64,000 bases of DNA from Chromohalobacter sarecensis (GTDB taxonomy: Bacteria > Pseudomonadota > Gammaproteobacteria > Pseudomonadales > Halomonadaceae). The notes under the pieces are model-generated. The model was not told where the DNA came from, searched no databases, and saw nothing but the letters and a program-made list of their open reading frames with translations. Position numbers and translations under genes: made by a program. The stretch spans positions 62,001 to 126,000 of the forward strand of contig NZ_JAKGAN010000006.1 in the NCBI RefSeq assembly GCF_023061135.1. Reading direction: 5' to 3'. This document shows positions 52,920 to 64,000 of the stretch, piece by piece; positions within the stretch are counted from its first letter, which is position 1, and every line of letters starts with the position of its first letter.

Positions 52920-54353
52920 ATGACCCAGTTCAAGCGTCGCGACATACTGAAAGGAATAGGCGGACTCGCCGGCCTGTCGTTGATCGGCGCGGGATCGCTG
53001 CGCACGGCCCTGGCCCAAGGCATGGCCAGCGACGAGGCCTGGAAACAGGCCAGCGGCACTACCATCCAGTTCATCTCCGAGAACACTCCGCCGACGACGG
53101 CGATCGCCGCCAACCTGGCATCATTCCAGGAACTCACCGGCATCACCGTCAACATCACCGAAATGCAGCTGGGTGCCCTGGTACAGAAGGTCGCGCTGGA
53201 CTTCGGCGCCGGACGCAGCTCATTCGACGTGATCTATGCCGACCCCTACCAGGTGCTCGCGCCTTACCATCGCGGCCTGGCGGATCTCAACACTTTCATC
53301 AACGACGACCAACAACCGGTCGTGCCCAAGGGCATCGAGGATTTCATCCCCTCGCAGTTGGCCGCCGCCGGCCGTTTCGAAGACAAGGAAAGCCTGTATA
53401 CCCTGCCCTACGACTGCCCGACGATGATCTGGATCTACCGTCGCGACCTGTTCCAAAAATACCACGACCAGATGCAGCAGGATCTCGGCTTCGATCCGAT
53501 GCCATCGGACAGCACGACCTGGGAGCAGTACTACCAGATCGCCGAGTGGTTCAGTAACGGCAACGCCAGCGAGGTCAAGTACGGCACCGGCCACCAGGCC
53601 CAGCAGTACGACTCGCTGATGTGCGACTTCTCCAACGTGCTGTTCGCCTACGGCGGTAGCTATTTCGCCAACGGCCAGCAGGTCGGCCTGCTTGGCACCG
53701 ACTCGCCCGGCGCCTGCCAGTTGACCAGCGAGGCCGCGCTGGAAGCGGCGCGCTTCTACCAGAAGCTGCTCAAGATCGCCCACCCCGGCAGCACCAGCTG
53801 GGACTGGACCGGGGTTGCCAACGCCTTCCAGAACGGCGAGTTCGCGATGATGCCCGAGTGGCACGAGTTCGCCGGCGCGCTGGAAAGCTCCGATCTGCAA
53901 GGTAAGGTCGGCTACGCACCGCTGCCCAAGGGCCCGGCGCGCAGCGCCAACCTGTGGGGCGGCACCGGAATCGGCATCAACGCCAACGCCTCTGCTGAGA
54001 AGCAGAAGGCAGCCTGGTTGTTCCTGGTCTGGGCAACTTCGCCGCAGACCCAGCTAATGGGGCTGAAGAGCAAGGTCGGCGGTGGCACGCCCACTCGCCA
54101 ATCGGTTTACGATATGCCGGAGGTCAAAGCCGCCAGCACCCCACCTACCGACATGCCCAACATGCTCACGGCGGACACCATGCTGGTTGCCTGGCAGGAC
54201 GACCACATCGGCCTGCGTCCCAAGATCGCCCAGTGGAACGAGGTCGATACGGTGATCTTCACCGAGCTCTCGAAGATGCTGGCGGGCCAGATGTCCCCCG
54301 AGGAAACCATGCAGAGTGCCAAGCAGCGCATCGATCGCATCGTGGGAGCATGA
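52920..54353 (+). CDS. Sugar/polyol ABC transporter substrate-binding protein, Tat-type signal
   Basis: A 477-residue periplasmic binding protein of the CUT1 type. It begins MTQFKRRDILKGIGGLAGLS, a twin-arginine (RRDIL) signal peptide ending near ALA-Q, so it may be exported folded. The mature part shows the two-lobed pattern with NLASFQELTGITVNI and later GEFAMMPEWHEFAGAL. The start has AAGAGGTG upstream. It precedes the two permease genes by four bases. Confidence 0.88.
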   Translation: MTQFKRRDILKGIGGLAGLSLIGAGSLRTALAQGMASDEAWKQASGTTIQFISENTPPTTAIAANLASFQELTGITVNITEMQLGALVQKVALDFGAGRSSFDVIYADPYQVLAPYHRGLADLNTFINDDQQPVVPKGIEDFIPSQLAAAGRFEDKESLYTLPYDCPTMIWIYRRDLFQKYHDQMQQDLGFDPMPSDSTTWEQYYQIAEWFSNGNASEVKYGTGHQAQQYDSLMCDFSNVLFAYGGSYFANGQQVGLLGTDSPGACQLTSEAALEAARFYQKLLKIAHPGSTSWDWTGVANAFQNGEFAMMPEWHEFAGALESSDLQGKVGYAPLPKGPARSANLWGGTGIGINANASAEKQKAAWLFLVWATSPQTQLMGLKSKVGGGTPTRQSVYDMPEVKAASTPPTDMPNMLTADTMLVAWQDDHIGLRPKIAQWNEVDTVIFTELSKMLAGQMSPEETMQSAKQRIDRIVGA

Positions 54354-54356
54354 CAC

Positions 54357-55253
54357 ATGGCACTATTGACCGGTAAACCCTCGACGAGGCGGCAGGGATT
54401 CGAGCTGGCGATGATGTCGCCGGCACTTTTCCTGCTCGCCCTGATAACGCTGGTACCGTTCTTCTCGATCATCTGGATGAGCTTCAACGACGTCAGCCTG
54501 ATGGGTGGACTGGCCTTCGAGTTCTCGGGCCTCGACAACTGGCAGCGGGTGTTCACGGACCCGGACATCCGCTCCAGTTGGCTAATCAGCCTGGTCTACT
54601 TCCTGGCCACGGTGGGCCTGGAGATGGTCATCGGCACGATGATGGCGCTGCTGGTCTACAGCCTGACGCGGGGCAGCAACATCATCATCTCGCTGCTGTT
54701 GATCCCGATGTTCATCGCCCCGGTGATCGTCGGGCTGCTTGGGCGCTTCATGCTCGACCCCAGCCACGGCCTGTATGCCTGGATGCTCAATGAAACAGGC
54801 CTGTTCGACGGAAACATCCTAGGCAGCGTCGGCTCGGCGATGGTCGCGGTCATCCTCATGGATGTCTGGGAATGGACGCCACTGGTCGCACTGATCGTCC
54901 TGGCGGGGCTCACCTCGGTGCCCGAGGACGTACTCGAGGCGGCCGAGATGGACGGCGCCAAGTACGCCCAGAAACTGATCTACATCATCCTGCCGTCGAT
55001 CTCCAACATCCTGCTGGTGGCGCTGCTGATCCGCGCCATGGACGCGATTCGCTTCTTCGCGATCATCTTCATCACCACCAACGGCGGGCCCGCGGACTCC
55101 ACCAAGATCATCCCCATCAGGCTCTATGACATCGCCTTCCGGTTCTTCGACCTGGGCTATGCCGCCGCCGTGGGCATCACCATGTTGGTGTTCTCGATCA
55201 TGGTCGCCACGGCATTCACTAAGCTACTCAAACGCCAGGAGAAGGTCTCATGA
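54357..55253 (+). CDS. CUT1 ABC permease, MalF-like
   Basis: A 298-residue inner-membrane permease with six hydrophobic segments. The EAA loop that docks the ATPase reads EAAEMDGAKYAQKLIYIILP (about 200-220). MalF-type N-terminal segment LALITLVPFFSIIWMSF. The gene overlaps the next permease gene by four bases (ATGA), as is usual for such pairs. It imports the polyol bound by the upstream receptor. Confidence 0.9.
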   Translation: MALLTGKPSTRRQGFELAMMSPALFLLALITLVPFFSIIWMSFNDVSLMGGLAFEFSGLDNWQRVFTDPDIRSSWLISLVYFLATVGLEMVIGTMMALLVYSLTRGSNIIISLLLIPMFIAPVIVGLLGRFMLDPSHGLYAWMLNETGLFDGNILGSVGSAMVAVILMDVWEWTPLVALIVLAGLTSVPEDVLEAAEMDGAKYAQKLIYIILPSISNILLVALLIRAMDAIRFFAIIFITTNGGPADSTKIIPIRLYDIAFRFFDLGYAAAVGITMLVFSIMVATAFTKLLKRQEKVS

Positions 55254-56080
55254 CCACCTCCAAGCGCTGGATTCCCCTTACGTTCAAGGTCACCCTGCTG
55301 ACGCTGCTGCTGGTATGGACGCTGATACCGATCATCTGGATGGTGCTGTCCTCGTTCAAGCCGAACAGCGTCATTACTGCCAACACGCCACGGGTCTTCT
55401 TCACGCCCACCCTGGAGCACTACGCCTCGCTGTTCAGTAGCGGCAACAGTCTTTGGCCCTACCTGCTCAATAGCCTGTTCATCGCCGGGGTCTCGACGCT
55501 GATCGCCGTGGTGCTCGGCTGCATGGCCGGCTTCGGGCTGTCGCGGATCAGAATCAGGGGCAAGCAGCACCTAGCCTTCTGGATCATCAGCACCCGCATG
55601 GCGCCGATCGCCGCGGTCATCGTGCCGCTGTACCTGCTGTTTCGTTACCTCTACCTGCTCGACACCCACGCCGGCCTGATCGTCGCCTACCTGAGCTTCA
55701 ACCTGCCGTTCGCCATCTGGCTGATGACCGCATTCTTCGACGACCTACCTCCCGACCTGGAAGAAGCGGCGATGATCGACGGCGCCACCAAATTCCAGGC
55801 GTTCCGCTACGTGGTGCTGCCGCTGATGACCCCCGGGCTGGTGACCACTGCCATCCTGTGCTTCATCTTCGCCTGGAACGATTACGCCTTCGCCCAGACG
55901 TTCTCCGGGCCCAGTACTCAGACGATACCCATCGCCGCGGCGCAGCTACTGACCCAGACCGGCATCGACTGGGGCAAACTGCTGGCGATCGGCACCATCG
56001 TGGTCTGCCCGATGGCGATTGCCGGGCTGCTGGTCAAGCGCTGGCTGGTCCAGGGGCTGACTCTGGGCGCCGTGAAATAA
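55250..56080 (+). CDS. CUT1 ABC permease, MalG-like
   Basis: A 276-residue permease, six membrane segments, with the EAA loop EEAAMIDGATKFQAFRYVVL and the family N-terminus WTLIPIIWMVLSSFKP. It pairs with the previous permease to form the channel. The start overlaps its stop. The final residues GLTLGAVK are typical of MalG-like proteins. Confidence 0.9.
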   Translation: MTTSKRWIPLTFKVTLLTLLLVWTLIPIIWMVLSSFKPNSVITANTPRVFFTPTLEHYASLFSSGNSLWPYLLNSLFIAGVSTLIAVVLGCMAGFGLSRIRIRGKQHLAFWIISTRMAPIAAVIVPLYLLFRYLYLLDTHAGLIVAYLSFNLPFAIWLMTAFFDDLPPDLEEAAMIDGATKFQAFRYVVLPLMTPGLVTTAILCFIFAWNDYAFAQTFSGPSTQTIPIAAAQLLTQTGIDWGKLLAIGTIVVCPMAIAGLLVKRWLVQGLTLGAVK

Positions 56081-56123
56081 GCGGCCCTTAAACAACAGTC
56101 CTACAACAGACCGGGAGACACCC

Positions 56124-56888
56124 ATGAACGTGATGTCGCAGTTCGATCTCAGCGGCAAGGTCGCCGTCGTCACCGGCGGCAACGGCGGGCTCGGCGAGGC
56201 GTTCGCCCATGCACTGGCGCAGGCCGGCGCAAGCGTCGCCATCGCCGCCCGCCGACACGAGCAGAGTCTGAAAGTGGTCGAGGCCCTGCAGGCGGCCGGA
56301 CATCGCGCCATGGCGGTGGAGGTCGACATTACCCAGCCCGGAGCGGCGGATGCCCTGCTCGACGAGGTCGAAGCCACTCTCGGCCCGGTCGATATCTTCC
56401 TCAACAACGCTGGCGCCTGCCAGCATGCGCCGGCGCTGGATGTCACCCCGGAGCGCTGGCGGGAGATCTTCGATATCAACGTCCACGGGCTATGGTACTG
56501 CGCCCAGGCCGCCGGTCGGCGGATGCAGTCGCGCGGCGGCGTGATCATCAATATCGGCTCGATTTCGGCGATGATCGTCAACCGCCCGCAGATGCAACCC
56601 GCCTACAACGCCTCGAAGGCCGCCGTGCACCAGCTGACCAAGTCACTGGCCGCCGAATGGGCCCCCTACGGTATTCGTGTCAACGCACTGGCCCCTGGCT
56701 ACGTCAAAACCAGCATGGCGCCGGTCGACGACCCTCGATTCAAGCCGCGCTGGATCGACGACGCGCCCATGCAGCGCGCCGCCACTCCCGAAGAACTCGG
56801 CCCCACTATCGTCTACATGGCCAGCGAGGCGTCGAGCTTCATGACCGGTTCCATCGTCGTGGTGGATGGCGGCTACACCCTCTGGTAG
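56124..56888 (+). CDS. Short-chain dehydrogenase (polyol/ketose type)
   Basis: A 254-residue SDR: cofactor motif VTGGNGGLGEAFA, NNAGA, catalytic Ser in NIGSISAM, YNASK (Tyr/Lys), and the C-terminal GSIVVVDGGYTLW. The pattern is close to D-arabinitol or L-xylulose/mannitol reductases. It supplies a second redox step beside the zinc dehydrogenase, or handles a stereoisomer. It is inserted between permease and ATPase genes. Confidence 0.87.
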   Translation: MNVMSQFDLSGKVAVVTGGNGGLGEAFAHALAQAGASVAIAARRHEQSLKVVEALQAAGHRAMAVEVDITQPGAADALLDEVEATLGPVDIFLNNAGACQHAPALDVTPERWREIFDINVHGLWYCAQAAGRRMQSRGGVIINIGSISAMIVNRPQMQPAYNASKAAVHQLTKSLAAEWAPYGIRVNALAPGYVKTSMAPVDDPRFKPRWIDDAPMQRAATPEELGPTIVYMASEASSFMTGSIVVVDGGYTLW

Positions 56889-56932
56889 TCGCCAGTCGAG
56901 CACCGCCCGCCCATCAACCCCAGGAAACCGCC

Positions 56933-58063
<1,131 letters not shown>

Positions 58064-58079
58064 CCCAACTGCGATCGCC

Positions 58080-60146
58080 CTATGGCATGTCGGCCTGCAA
58101 GGCCTCGCGCCGAATGCGCCAATCTTCCAGCGCCATACGCGCTCGGGCACGCTGCGCCTGATCCTCCAGATCCCGTGACGGCGACGTCGTGGACGCCAGC
58201 TCATCGTCTGACCAATGATAATAGGTAGGATCGGTAAGGCTCGTCACCGCACCCGCCTCGCTGACCATGACGCCCTGTCCGCCATCCTGGTGATTGAATG
58301 TCAGCGCCATCGGCGATGCTTGCGACGTATACAGATCGCGTCCCATCCACGGCACCTGCGCGTCGGAAAGCGAATGCGCCCAGAGCGTCGGGAAGATATC
58401 CCGATGACTGATCCAATCGTCCTTCTGCGCCGTGTCGCCCTTGCGATAGTCCGGCGGCACCCACATCAGGATCGGCACGCCGAATTGATCGAACAAATCA
58501 TGCGCGTCGGGATACTGCATGAGGGAGCGCGTATTGTGATCGCCGGTCGCCGCGAACAGCGTGTGGTCCATCAACCCATCGGCGTCGAGACGGTCGAGGA
58601 AACGCCCCATGCTGTCATTGGCATATTGATAGGTCTCGAGAATCGAGGTGCCGAACTCGGGCGAGACAGCCAGATCGTCGCCCAGCCGCGAAACATCCAG
58701 GGGCGCGGGATCGTAGTCTTCAGGAATCTTGTACGGCGGATGATTGGTGATCGATAGCATCACCAGCATCAACTTCTCGTCGTTGGCCTCGGCCTCTTTC
58801 AGAAGCTCCTCGCCATAGCGGAACATCCACTCATCGAAGAGTCCCCAAGTGCTGCCCTTGGCCTCAGGGAAGCGCTCGCGGATTGCGCTCTCGCCCAGCA
58901 CCTCATCAAAGCCTTGACGCTTGAGTGCATCGTCGAGATTGCGCCACTGCGCCGAGCCCGAGGTCAGGAACACGGTGCGATAGCCGGCGCGCTCATAGGG
59001 CAGTACCGTCGACGTCGAATACTGCCGATAGCCATAACGACTCTGCGTCAACGGGCTGATCGGCGTATCCAACAGCAGCCCTTCCAGAGTGGGATGCGTG
59101 CCGTTCTCGGCCGATAGCGCGTGGGGGAAATAATCCGCCTTTTCCTGCATCCAGGGACGCAAGTGACCCAGCAGATCGTTATCTTCGGCATCGTCGAAAT
59201 CCAGCGGATGACGCCCCCAGCTTTCCATCAAGCTAAACACGACATGCGGCGGTTTATCCGTTGCAGCGGATCGCTCGGGAGTCGTCTCAGTCATGTGGTC
59301 GAGAACCGCTTGTGGCGTATCGGCCTGCGACCAGCCAAGCACTTCTGCCGCCGCCATGGGAGAGTCGAACCCATAACGCGCCAAGCCCGACTGCGGATCG
59401 TCGCCAATCTGATTGACCTGACGCTCCTTCCAGGCTAGATAAAGCGCCTGCGGCCCACTGGGCACCAGGTCGTTGACGAAGGCATTCGACGACACTGCCA
59501 TGTGCATCTGGCGCAAGGGAAAGGTTCCCAAGGTGCCGCGCCCTAACCCAATCAACGCCACCCAGGAGACAACCACCAACAGGGTGGCCCAACGCCATCC
59601 CAGCCGGCGCCGCGTACGCCGGTGACCACGCCGCATCAGCGCGACCTGCATCCCCGTCATGCCGACCAACACGATCACCAGGGGAATTAACGGGTAGTCA
59701 CTCCAGACCGTCTGCAGTACCGCCTGGGTATCGTCCTCGAACAACCCGAAGATCAGCGAATTGATCGGGCCCTGATAAAAGGTAAAAAAGAAATGATTGA
59801 TGAGCGACAAAAGGTTGACCAGCACCATGATCGCGATAGCCCAGACCAACCACAGGCGACGCCAGCTAGCCAAAAAGACGCGCGGCAAGGGGAGCAGTGC
59901 CGTCGCCACCACCAGCCATGGCCCCAGGAGAACCGCCATGATCTTGGCGTCGAAACGTAACCCCATCCAGAAGGCTTGCAACAGCCCCTCGCCCGAGAAA
60001 TCGAGCGAAGACGGCGCGTTCAGTTGCCACAGTAAGATACGCATCAAGGTCAGGGTCACTACCCCGATCAGCCCCATGCGCCATAGTTGACGGTTAATTT
60101 CACGCCAGTGCTGCCAGCGCGAAACGGTCACGGAATCGTTATGCAT
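58080..60146 (-). CDS. LTA-synthase-family sulfatase/phosphoglycerol transferase
   Basis: A 688-residue membrane enzyme. Five hydrophobic segments lie in about residues 20-200, followed by a large periplasmic alkaline-phosphatase-fold domain. The catalytic Thr lies in SAENGTHPTLEGLL, with metal sites in VVFSLMESWG and TGDHNTRS. Relatives transfer phosphoglycerol or phosphoethanolamine to envelope glycans or lipids; in Gram-negatives such as OpgB this decorates osmoregulated glucans. The exact acceptor is open. Convergent with the polyol operon. Confidence 0.85.
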   Translation of the reverse strand: MHNDSVTVSRWQHWREINRQLWRMGLIGVVTLTLMRILLWQLNAPSSLDFSGEGLLQAFWMGLRFDAKIMAVLLGPWLVVATALLPLPRVFLASWRRLWLVWAIAIMVLVNLLSLINHFFFTFYQGPINSLIFGLFEDDTQAVLQTVWSDYPLIPLVIVLVGMTGMQVALMRRGHRRTRRRLGWRWATLLVVVSWVALIGLGRGTLGTFPLRQMHMAVSSNAFVNDLVPSGPQALYLAWKERQVNQIGDDPQSGLARYGFDSPMAAAEVLGWSQADTPQAVLDHMTETTPERSAATDKPPHVVFSLMESWGRHPLDFDDAEDNDLLGHLRPWMQEKADYFPHALSAENGTHPTLEGLLLDTPISPLTQSRYGYRQYSTSTVLPYERAGYRTVFLTSGSAQWRNLDDALKRQGFDEVLGESAIRERFPEAKGSTWGLFDEWMFRYGEELLKEAEANDEKLMLVMLSITNHPPYKIPEDYDPAPLDVSRLGDDLAVSPEFGTSILETYQYANDSMGRFLDRLDADGLMDHTLFAATGDHNTRSLMQYPDAHDLFDQFGVPILMWVPPDYRKGDTAQKDDWISHRDIFPTLWAHSLSDAQVPWMGRDLYTSQASPMALTFNHQDGGQGVMVSEAGAVTSLTDPTYYHWSDDELASTTSPSRDLEDQAQRARARMALEDWRIRREALQADMP

Positions 60147-60230
60147 AGGTCATCTCGACTTGGTAAGCGCGCACACTATACCGGGCCTGATCAACGCTGA
60201 CGAGTTCACCTGAGCAGCCCACACATCATG

Positions 60231-60257
60231 AAAAAAACGCGCGGCCGACGCCGCGCG
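60231..60257 (-). terminator. Rho-independent terminator of cysE
   Basis: On the minus strand an 8-bp stem CGCGCGGC / GCCGCGCG with a 4-base loop is followed by seven Ts, 37 bases after the cysE stop. Confidence 0.92.
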
Positions 60258-60293
60258 CTCATCTGCATCCTCCGGACCATGCCAGACGGTTCA

Positions 60294-61205
60294 TCAGGGA
60301 CATGGGCCGCTTTGCAGATTGGCCTGGGTCACATTGCTGCCCGGCTCCACACTACGCGTGAGCCACACGTTACCGCCGATGATCGAGCCCTTGCCGATGG
60401 TGATGCGCCCCAGGATGGTCGCACCGGCATAGATAACCACATCATCCGCGACGATGGGGTGGCGCGGCAGGCCTTTTTCCAGATGGCCGCGCTCATCCGC
60501 CGGGAAGCGCTTGGCACCCAGTGTCACCGCCTGATAGAGGCGCACATTGTTACCGATGATCGCGGTTTCACCGATGACGACGCCAGTACCATGGTCGATG
60601 AAGAAGCCCTCACCGATGGTGGCCCCGGGATGGATGTCGATGCCCGTGTCCGAATGCGCGATTTCCGCGATCATTCGCGCCAGCAACGAAAGATCCTCCT
60701 GGTAGAAATAGCTGGCGATACGGTGGTGAATGACCGCATGCACCCCCGGATAGCACAGCAGCACTTCATCGACGCTACGCGCCGCCGGATCGCCATGGTA
60801 AGCCGCCATCACATCGGCATCGAGCTGGCGGCGAAGCTTGGGCAGATCGGCCGCGAAGCCCTGCACGATCTCCACCGCGCGCGCCTGGGTATCCCCGGCA
60901 TCGCGACCCAACTGCCGGGCGATGTACTTCAGTTCCAGGCACACTTCGTGGCATAGCGCATTGAGGGTGGCATCCAGCGTGTGGCCGACGTAGAAATCCT
61001 CACTCTCGCGGCGCAGATCGCTAGGCCCGAGACGCATTGGAAACAACGCCCCGATCAAGTCGTCGGTAATCACACGAATGGCACTCCGCGACGGCAGTTC
61101 GCGACAGCCACGCTCGCGCGAGCGTCCATTACGCTCGCGCCAGGTCTCGCGAGTAGCCCTCAACTGCGTCACGATTTTCTCAAGCTGCCAATCGACGTTA
61201 TGCAT
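60294..61205 (-). CDS. cysE: Serine O-acetyltransferase, EpsC/SrpH type
   Basis: A 303-residue left-handed beta-helix enzyme making O-acetylserine for cysteine synthesis. It shows IDIHPGATIGEGFFIDHGTG with the catalytic His, the hexapeptide repeats IGETAIIGNNVRLYQAVTLG, and a helical N-terminal domain longer than in E. coli CysE (273). The C-terminal tail (NLQSGPCP) lacks the usual CysK-docking Ile end. It precedes its own terminator. cysN/cysD lie upstream on the same strand with an intervening terminator. Confidence 0.9.
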   Translation of the reverse strand: MHNVDWQLEKIVTQLRATRETWRERNGRSRERGCRELPSRSAIRVITDDLIGALFPMRLGPSDLRRESEDFYVGHTLDATLNALCHEVCLELKYIARQLGRDAGDTQARAVEIVQGFAADLPKLRRQLDADVMAAYHGDPAARSVDEVLLCYPGVHAVIHHRIASYFYQEDLSLLARMIAEIAHSDTGIDIHPGATIGEGFFIDHGTGVVIGETAIIGNNVRLYQAVTLGAKRFPADERGHLEKGLPRHPIVADDVVIYAGATILGRITIGKGSIIGGNVWLTRSVEPGSNVTQANLQSGPCP

Positions 61206-61332
61206 ACCTCACCGTGTCCTCAATGAATGCGAGTGGCTCATGATAAGCCGCCTCATGGTCGAGTGCGACCTCGGTGTCGCATACAAGTAGACCATGCCCC
61301 ACAACACATACCGCTCCTTGAGGGAACCATGC

Positions 61333-61365
61333 AAAATGCCCTTCCTCGCAGGCGAGAAAGGGCAT
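61333..61365 (-). terminator. Terminator of cysDN
   Basis: A two-part stem ATGCCCTT-CTCGC / GCGAG-AAGGGCAT (61336-61365) is followed on the minus strand by TTTTGC. It starts 23 bases after the cysN stop. Confidence 0.75.
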
Positions 61366-61387
61366 CCAATGCGCCGAGATCAGTCTC

Positions 61388-62830
61388 TCAGTGCCCCAGC
61401 AGCGAGCGAACGTCTTTCGCCTCCCAATGCGGGAAATATTTTCGAACCAAGGCATTGAGCTCGACCTCGAAGGCCTGCCAATCCACCTCGCCGGTGCCCG
61501 TGCCGGCACCCTCGGCTGTGCCACGCACCATCCCCGCGCCCACGGTGACGTTGGTCAGCCGGTCGATGACGATGAAGCTGCCGGTGCCGGGGCTCACGCG
61601 GTAATCGTCCACCGGCAGCGTGCCGGCTACTTCGATGCGGCAGCGGCCGATGGCATTAAGGCCCAGTGTGTCGGCGGCGTGATGCTCGAGCGTGTTGACG
61701 TCGACCTGATAGTCGATCTGGCTCACCTTGCCGGCGAGATCCCGGGTAGCGAGCTTGAGGTCGTAGAGCTTGCCGGGCTCCAGGGCGGTGTCGTGCATCC
61801 ACACGATGTCCGCCTCGAAGGCATCGGCCAGCGGCACCTCGGCGTCGGCGGCCACCAGCCAGTCGCCCCGCGAGATGTCGATCTCGTCGTCGAGCGTGAC
61901 GGTAATCGCCTGCCCCGGATAAGCCACCTCGAGATCGCCGTCGAAGGTGACGATACGCGCGACCGTAGAACGCTTGCCCGAGGGCAGCACCTTGACCGCC
62001 TGGCCGGGGCGCAGGATGCCGGCCTCGAGCGTGCCGCAGTAACCGCGGAAGTCGAGGTGCGGGCGATTGACGTACTGCACCGGCAGGCGCAGATCCGTCA
62101 GGTTCTGATCGTGGGCGACCTCGATGGTCTCGAGCAGCTCGAGCAACGGTGTCCCGGGTTGGCCATCGACACGGTACCAAGGCATGTTCTCGCTGCGATT
62201 GACGACGTTGTCGCCTTCCAGCGCGGAGAGCGGCACGAAGTGCAGGTTAGGCGCATTGAGCTTGGCGGCGAAGTCGCGGTACTCAGCGACGATCTCGTCG
62301 AAGCGCGCCTGGGAATAGTCGACCAGGTCCATCTTGTTAACGGCGATCACCAGGTGCTGGATGCCCAGCAGGTCGGCGATGAAGCTGTGCCGCCGGGTCT
62401 GGGTCTGCACCCCGTGACGCGCGTCGATGAGGATCACCGCGAGGCTGGCCGTGGAGGCCCCGGTGGCCATATTGCGAGTGTACTGCTCATGGCCCGGCGT
62501 ATCGGCGATGATGAACTTGCGCTTATCGGTGGAGAAATACCGATAGGCGACATCGATGGTGATGCCCTGCTCGCGCTCGGACTGCAAACCATCCACCAGC
62601 AGCGCCAGATCGACCTTATCGCCGGTCGTCCCGCTGGTCTTGGAAGCCTGGGTAATCGCGGCGAGCTGGTCCTCATAGATCATCTTGGAATCGTGCAGCA
62701 GCCGCCCGATCAGGGTCGACTTGCCGTCATCGACGCTCCCGCAGGTGATGAAACGCAAGAGATCCTTGTTTTCATGCTCGTGCAGGTAGGACTCGATATC
62801 GTCGGCGATCAGCGATGACTGGTGGGACAT
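61388..62830 (-). CDS. cysN: Sulfate adenylyltransferase subunit 1 (GTPase)
   Basis: A 480-residue GTPase (E. coli CysN is 475) related to EF-Tu. It shows the P-loop [16 protein letters not shown], the G2/G3 region [11 protein letters not shown] and [17 protein letters not shown], and NKMDLVD. With CysD it couples GTP hydrolysis to adenylyl sulfate formation. No C-terminal APS kinase is fused. GAGAGACACGATC precedes the start. The gap to cysD is 147 bases and holds a heptamer tract. Confidence 0.95.
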   Translation of the reverse strand: MSHQSSLIADDIESYLHEHENKDLLRFITCGSVDDGKSTLIGRLLHDSKMIYEDQLAAITQASKTSGTTGDKVDLALLVDGLQSEREQGITIDVAYRYFSTDKRKFIIADTPGHEQYTRNMATGASTASLAVILIDARHGVQTQTRRHSFIADLLGIQHLVIAVNKMDLVDYSQARFDEIVAEYRDFAAKLNAPNLHFVPLSALEGDNVVNRSENMPWYRVDGQPGTPLLELLETIEVAHDQNLTDLRLPVQYVNRPHLDFRGYCGTLEAGILRPGQAVKVLPSGKRSTVARIVTFDGDLEVAYPGQAITVTLDDEIDISRGDWLVAADAEVPLADAFEADIVWMHDTALEPGKLYDLKLATRDLAGKVSQIDYQVDVNTLEHHAADTLGLNAIGRCRIEVAGTLPVDDYRVSPGTGSFIVIDRLTNVTVGAGMVRGTAEGAGTGTGEVDWQAFEVELNALVRKYFPHWEAKDVRSLLGH

Positions 62831-62940
62831 GATCGTGTCTCTCGTTATCGTTGGGGTGAGACAAACTGCGAGCCGCGAGCATCGGGCTGCGAGCAGGTCG
62901 TACACACCGCAATGGGGAAGTCTGGGTTAACGCTTTTCAT

Positions 62941-62975
62941 AGCTCGTAGCTCGTAGCTCGTAGCTCGTAGCTCAG
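62941..62975. repeat. Heptanucleotide microsatellite, AGCTCGT x 4
   Basis: Four exact AGCTCGT units (62941-62968) plus one AGCTCAG lie between the cysD stop and the cysN start. Shorter related AGCTCGTAGCT also precedes the efp stop at 31183-31194. Confidence 0.9.
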
Positions 62976-62977
62976 GG

Positions 62978-63895
62978 CTAGAAATAGCCTTCCCGCTTCT
63001 TGCGTTCCATGCTTCCCGCCTGGTCTTTGTCAATAGCGCGGCCGGAGCGTTCGCTGGTCTTGGTCAGCAGCATTTCCTGGATGATCTCGGGCAGCGTGTC
63101 GGCGTGGGATTCCACCGCGCCGGTAAGCGGGTAACAGCCCAGCGTACGGAAACGCACCCATTTCTCTTCGGGGACTTCGCCTTCTTCCAGCGGCATGCGC
63201 TCGTCGTCGACCATGATGTCGACGCCGTCGCGCTCGACCACCGGACGCGGGGCGGCGTAATACAACGGGACGATGGGGATCGATTCGAGGTAGATGTACT
63301 GCCAGATATCCAGCTCGGTCCAGTTGGAGAGCGGGAATACGCGAATCGACTCGCCCTTGTCGATCTTGCCGTTGTAGATGCTCCACAGCTCCGGACGCTG
63401 GTTCTTGGGATCCCAGCGGTGGTGCTTGTCGCGGAAAGAGTAGACACGCTCCTTGGCGCGCGAGGCTTCTTCATCGCGCCGCGCGCCGCCGAAGGCGGCA
63501 TCGAAACCGTGCTTGTCCAGCGCCTGCTTGAGCGCCTGGGTCTTCATGATGTCGGTATGCTTGGCACTGCCGTGATCGAACGGGTTGATACCGGCCTCGA
63601 CACCTTCCTGATTGATGTGCTCGATCAACTCCATGCCCACCTCGTCCGCCATGCGATCGCGGAACTCGATCATCTCGCGGAACTTCCAGGTGGTGTTGAC
63701 ATGCATCAACGGGAACGGCGGCGTGCCGGGATAAAACGCCTTGCGCGCCAGGTGCAGCATCACCGACGAATCCTTGCCGATGGAATACAGCATCACCGGG
63801 TTGGCGAATTCGGCGGCCACCTCGCGGATGATATGGATCGACTCCGCCTCGAGCTGCTTCAAGTGAGTCTGGCGTTCGGGGGTGATTTCGGTCAT
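62978..63895 (-). CDS. cysD: Sulfate adenylyltransferase subunit 2
   Basis: A 305-residue PP-loop enzyme (E. coli CysD is 302). It shows the ATP-pyrophosphatase motif [30 protein letters not shown], and [17 protein letters not shown], and ends [10 protein letters not shown] as in the family. It catalyses ATP plus sulfate to APS with CysN. The ribosome site is weak. The 105 bases beyond the start to the window end hold no gene. Confidence 0.96.
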   Translation of the reverse strand: MTEITPERQTHLKQLEAESIHIIREVAAEFANPVMLYSIGKDSSVMLHLARKAFYPGTPPFPLMHVNTTWKFREMIEFRDRMADEVGMELIEHINQEGVEAGINPFDHGSAKHTDIMKTQALKQALDKHGFDAAFGGARRDEEASRAKERVYSFRDKHHRWDPKNQRPELWSIYNGKIDKGESIRVFPLSNWTELDIWQYIYLESIPIVPLYYAAPRPVVERDGVDIMVDDERMPLEEGEVPEEKWVRFRTLGCYPLTGAVESHADTLPEIIQEMLLTKTSERSGRAIDKDQAGSMERKKREGYF

Positions 63896-64000
63896 AGAGT
63901 ATCCGGAAATTCAGATTCAATGGCGGTGGGGAGAGCTAGAAACCCGCCGCTCTACGCATCATGGTGCTCACGGTACCCAGAGACACATGATAACGTCAAA

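Overview
The window is about 62-63% G+C and densely packed. Its proteins are acidic and its gene content is gammaproteobacterial. The EF-P/EpmA/EpmB trio, cmoAB, parC/parE, cysDN, and an Azotobacter/Pseudomonas-type rhodanese next to psd point to a moderately halophilic member of the Halomonadaceae, of Chromohalobacter/Halomonas type. This is inferred from protein resemblance; no rRNA or tRNA gene is present to confirm it.

Layout. 1-9 kb: the htpG start, a lytic transglycosylase, small membrane proteins, a cold-shock gene, a very acidic lipoprotein, a yeast-type cytosine deaminase, a YegS-like lipid kinase and a Bcr-type exporter. 9-18 kb: two tandem lipoproteins (one FlgO-like), MgtC and FNT membrane proteins, an orphan TctC binding protein, a second LeuA divergent from an Lrp-type regulator, an HpaI-type aldolase and small envelope or motility proteins. 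18-28 kb: pepN, an acyl-CoA synthetase, yajQ with a GNAT, a divergent RimK-type ATP-grasp ligase and a purine permease. 27.7-33 kb: rhdA-psd, then the EF-P modification locus (epmA, efp, epmB), which carries three different intergenic repeat families. 33-40 kb: DUF4202 and DUF3465 proteins, the main leuA with a long leader, a protealysin-like protease coupled to its emfourin-type inhibitor, and a YcgR-N/PilZ/HD-GYP fusion. 39.6-49.5 kb: serB, parC, parE, yqiA, pgi, cmoA and cmoB. 49.5-58 kb: a Fur-boxed orphan ABC ATPase with degenerate motifs, then an AraC-controlled polyol uptake and oxidation operon. 58-64 kb: an LTA-synthase-like sulfatase and cysteine/sulfate assimilation genes (cysE, cysN, cysD).

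How the genes work together. EpmB isomerises lysine and EpmA ligates it to Lys34 of EF-P, which relieves ribosome stalling. CmoA makes carboxy-SAM and CmoB uses it to modify tRNA wobble uridine. CysDN activates sulfate and CysE makes O-acetylserine, feeding cysteine synthesis. The polyol operon pairs a CUT1-type ABC importer with two dehydrogenases. The protease/inhibitor pair overlaps by 4 bp.

I see no prophage, CRISPR array or complete insertion sequence. The least explained items are the Fur-controlled degenerate ABC protein, the HD-GYP protein lacking its second metal-binding His pair, the RimK/GNAT pair, and two MITE-like elements that abut TAG stop codons in the EF-P locus.
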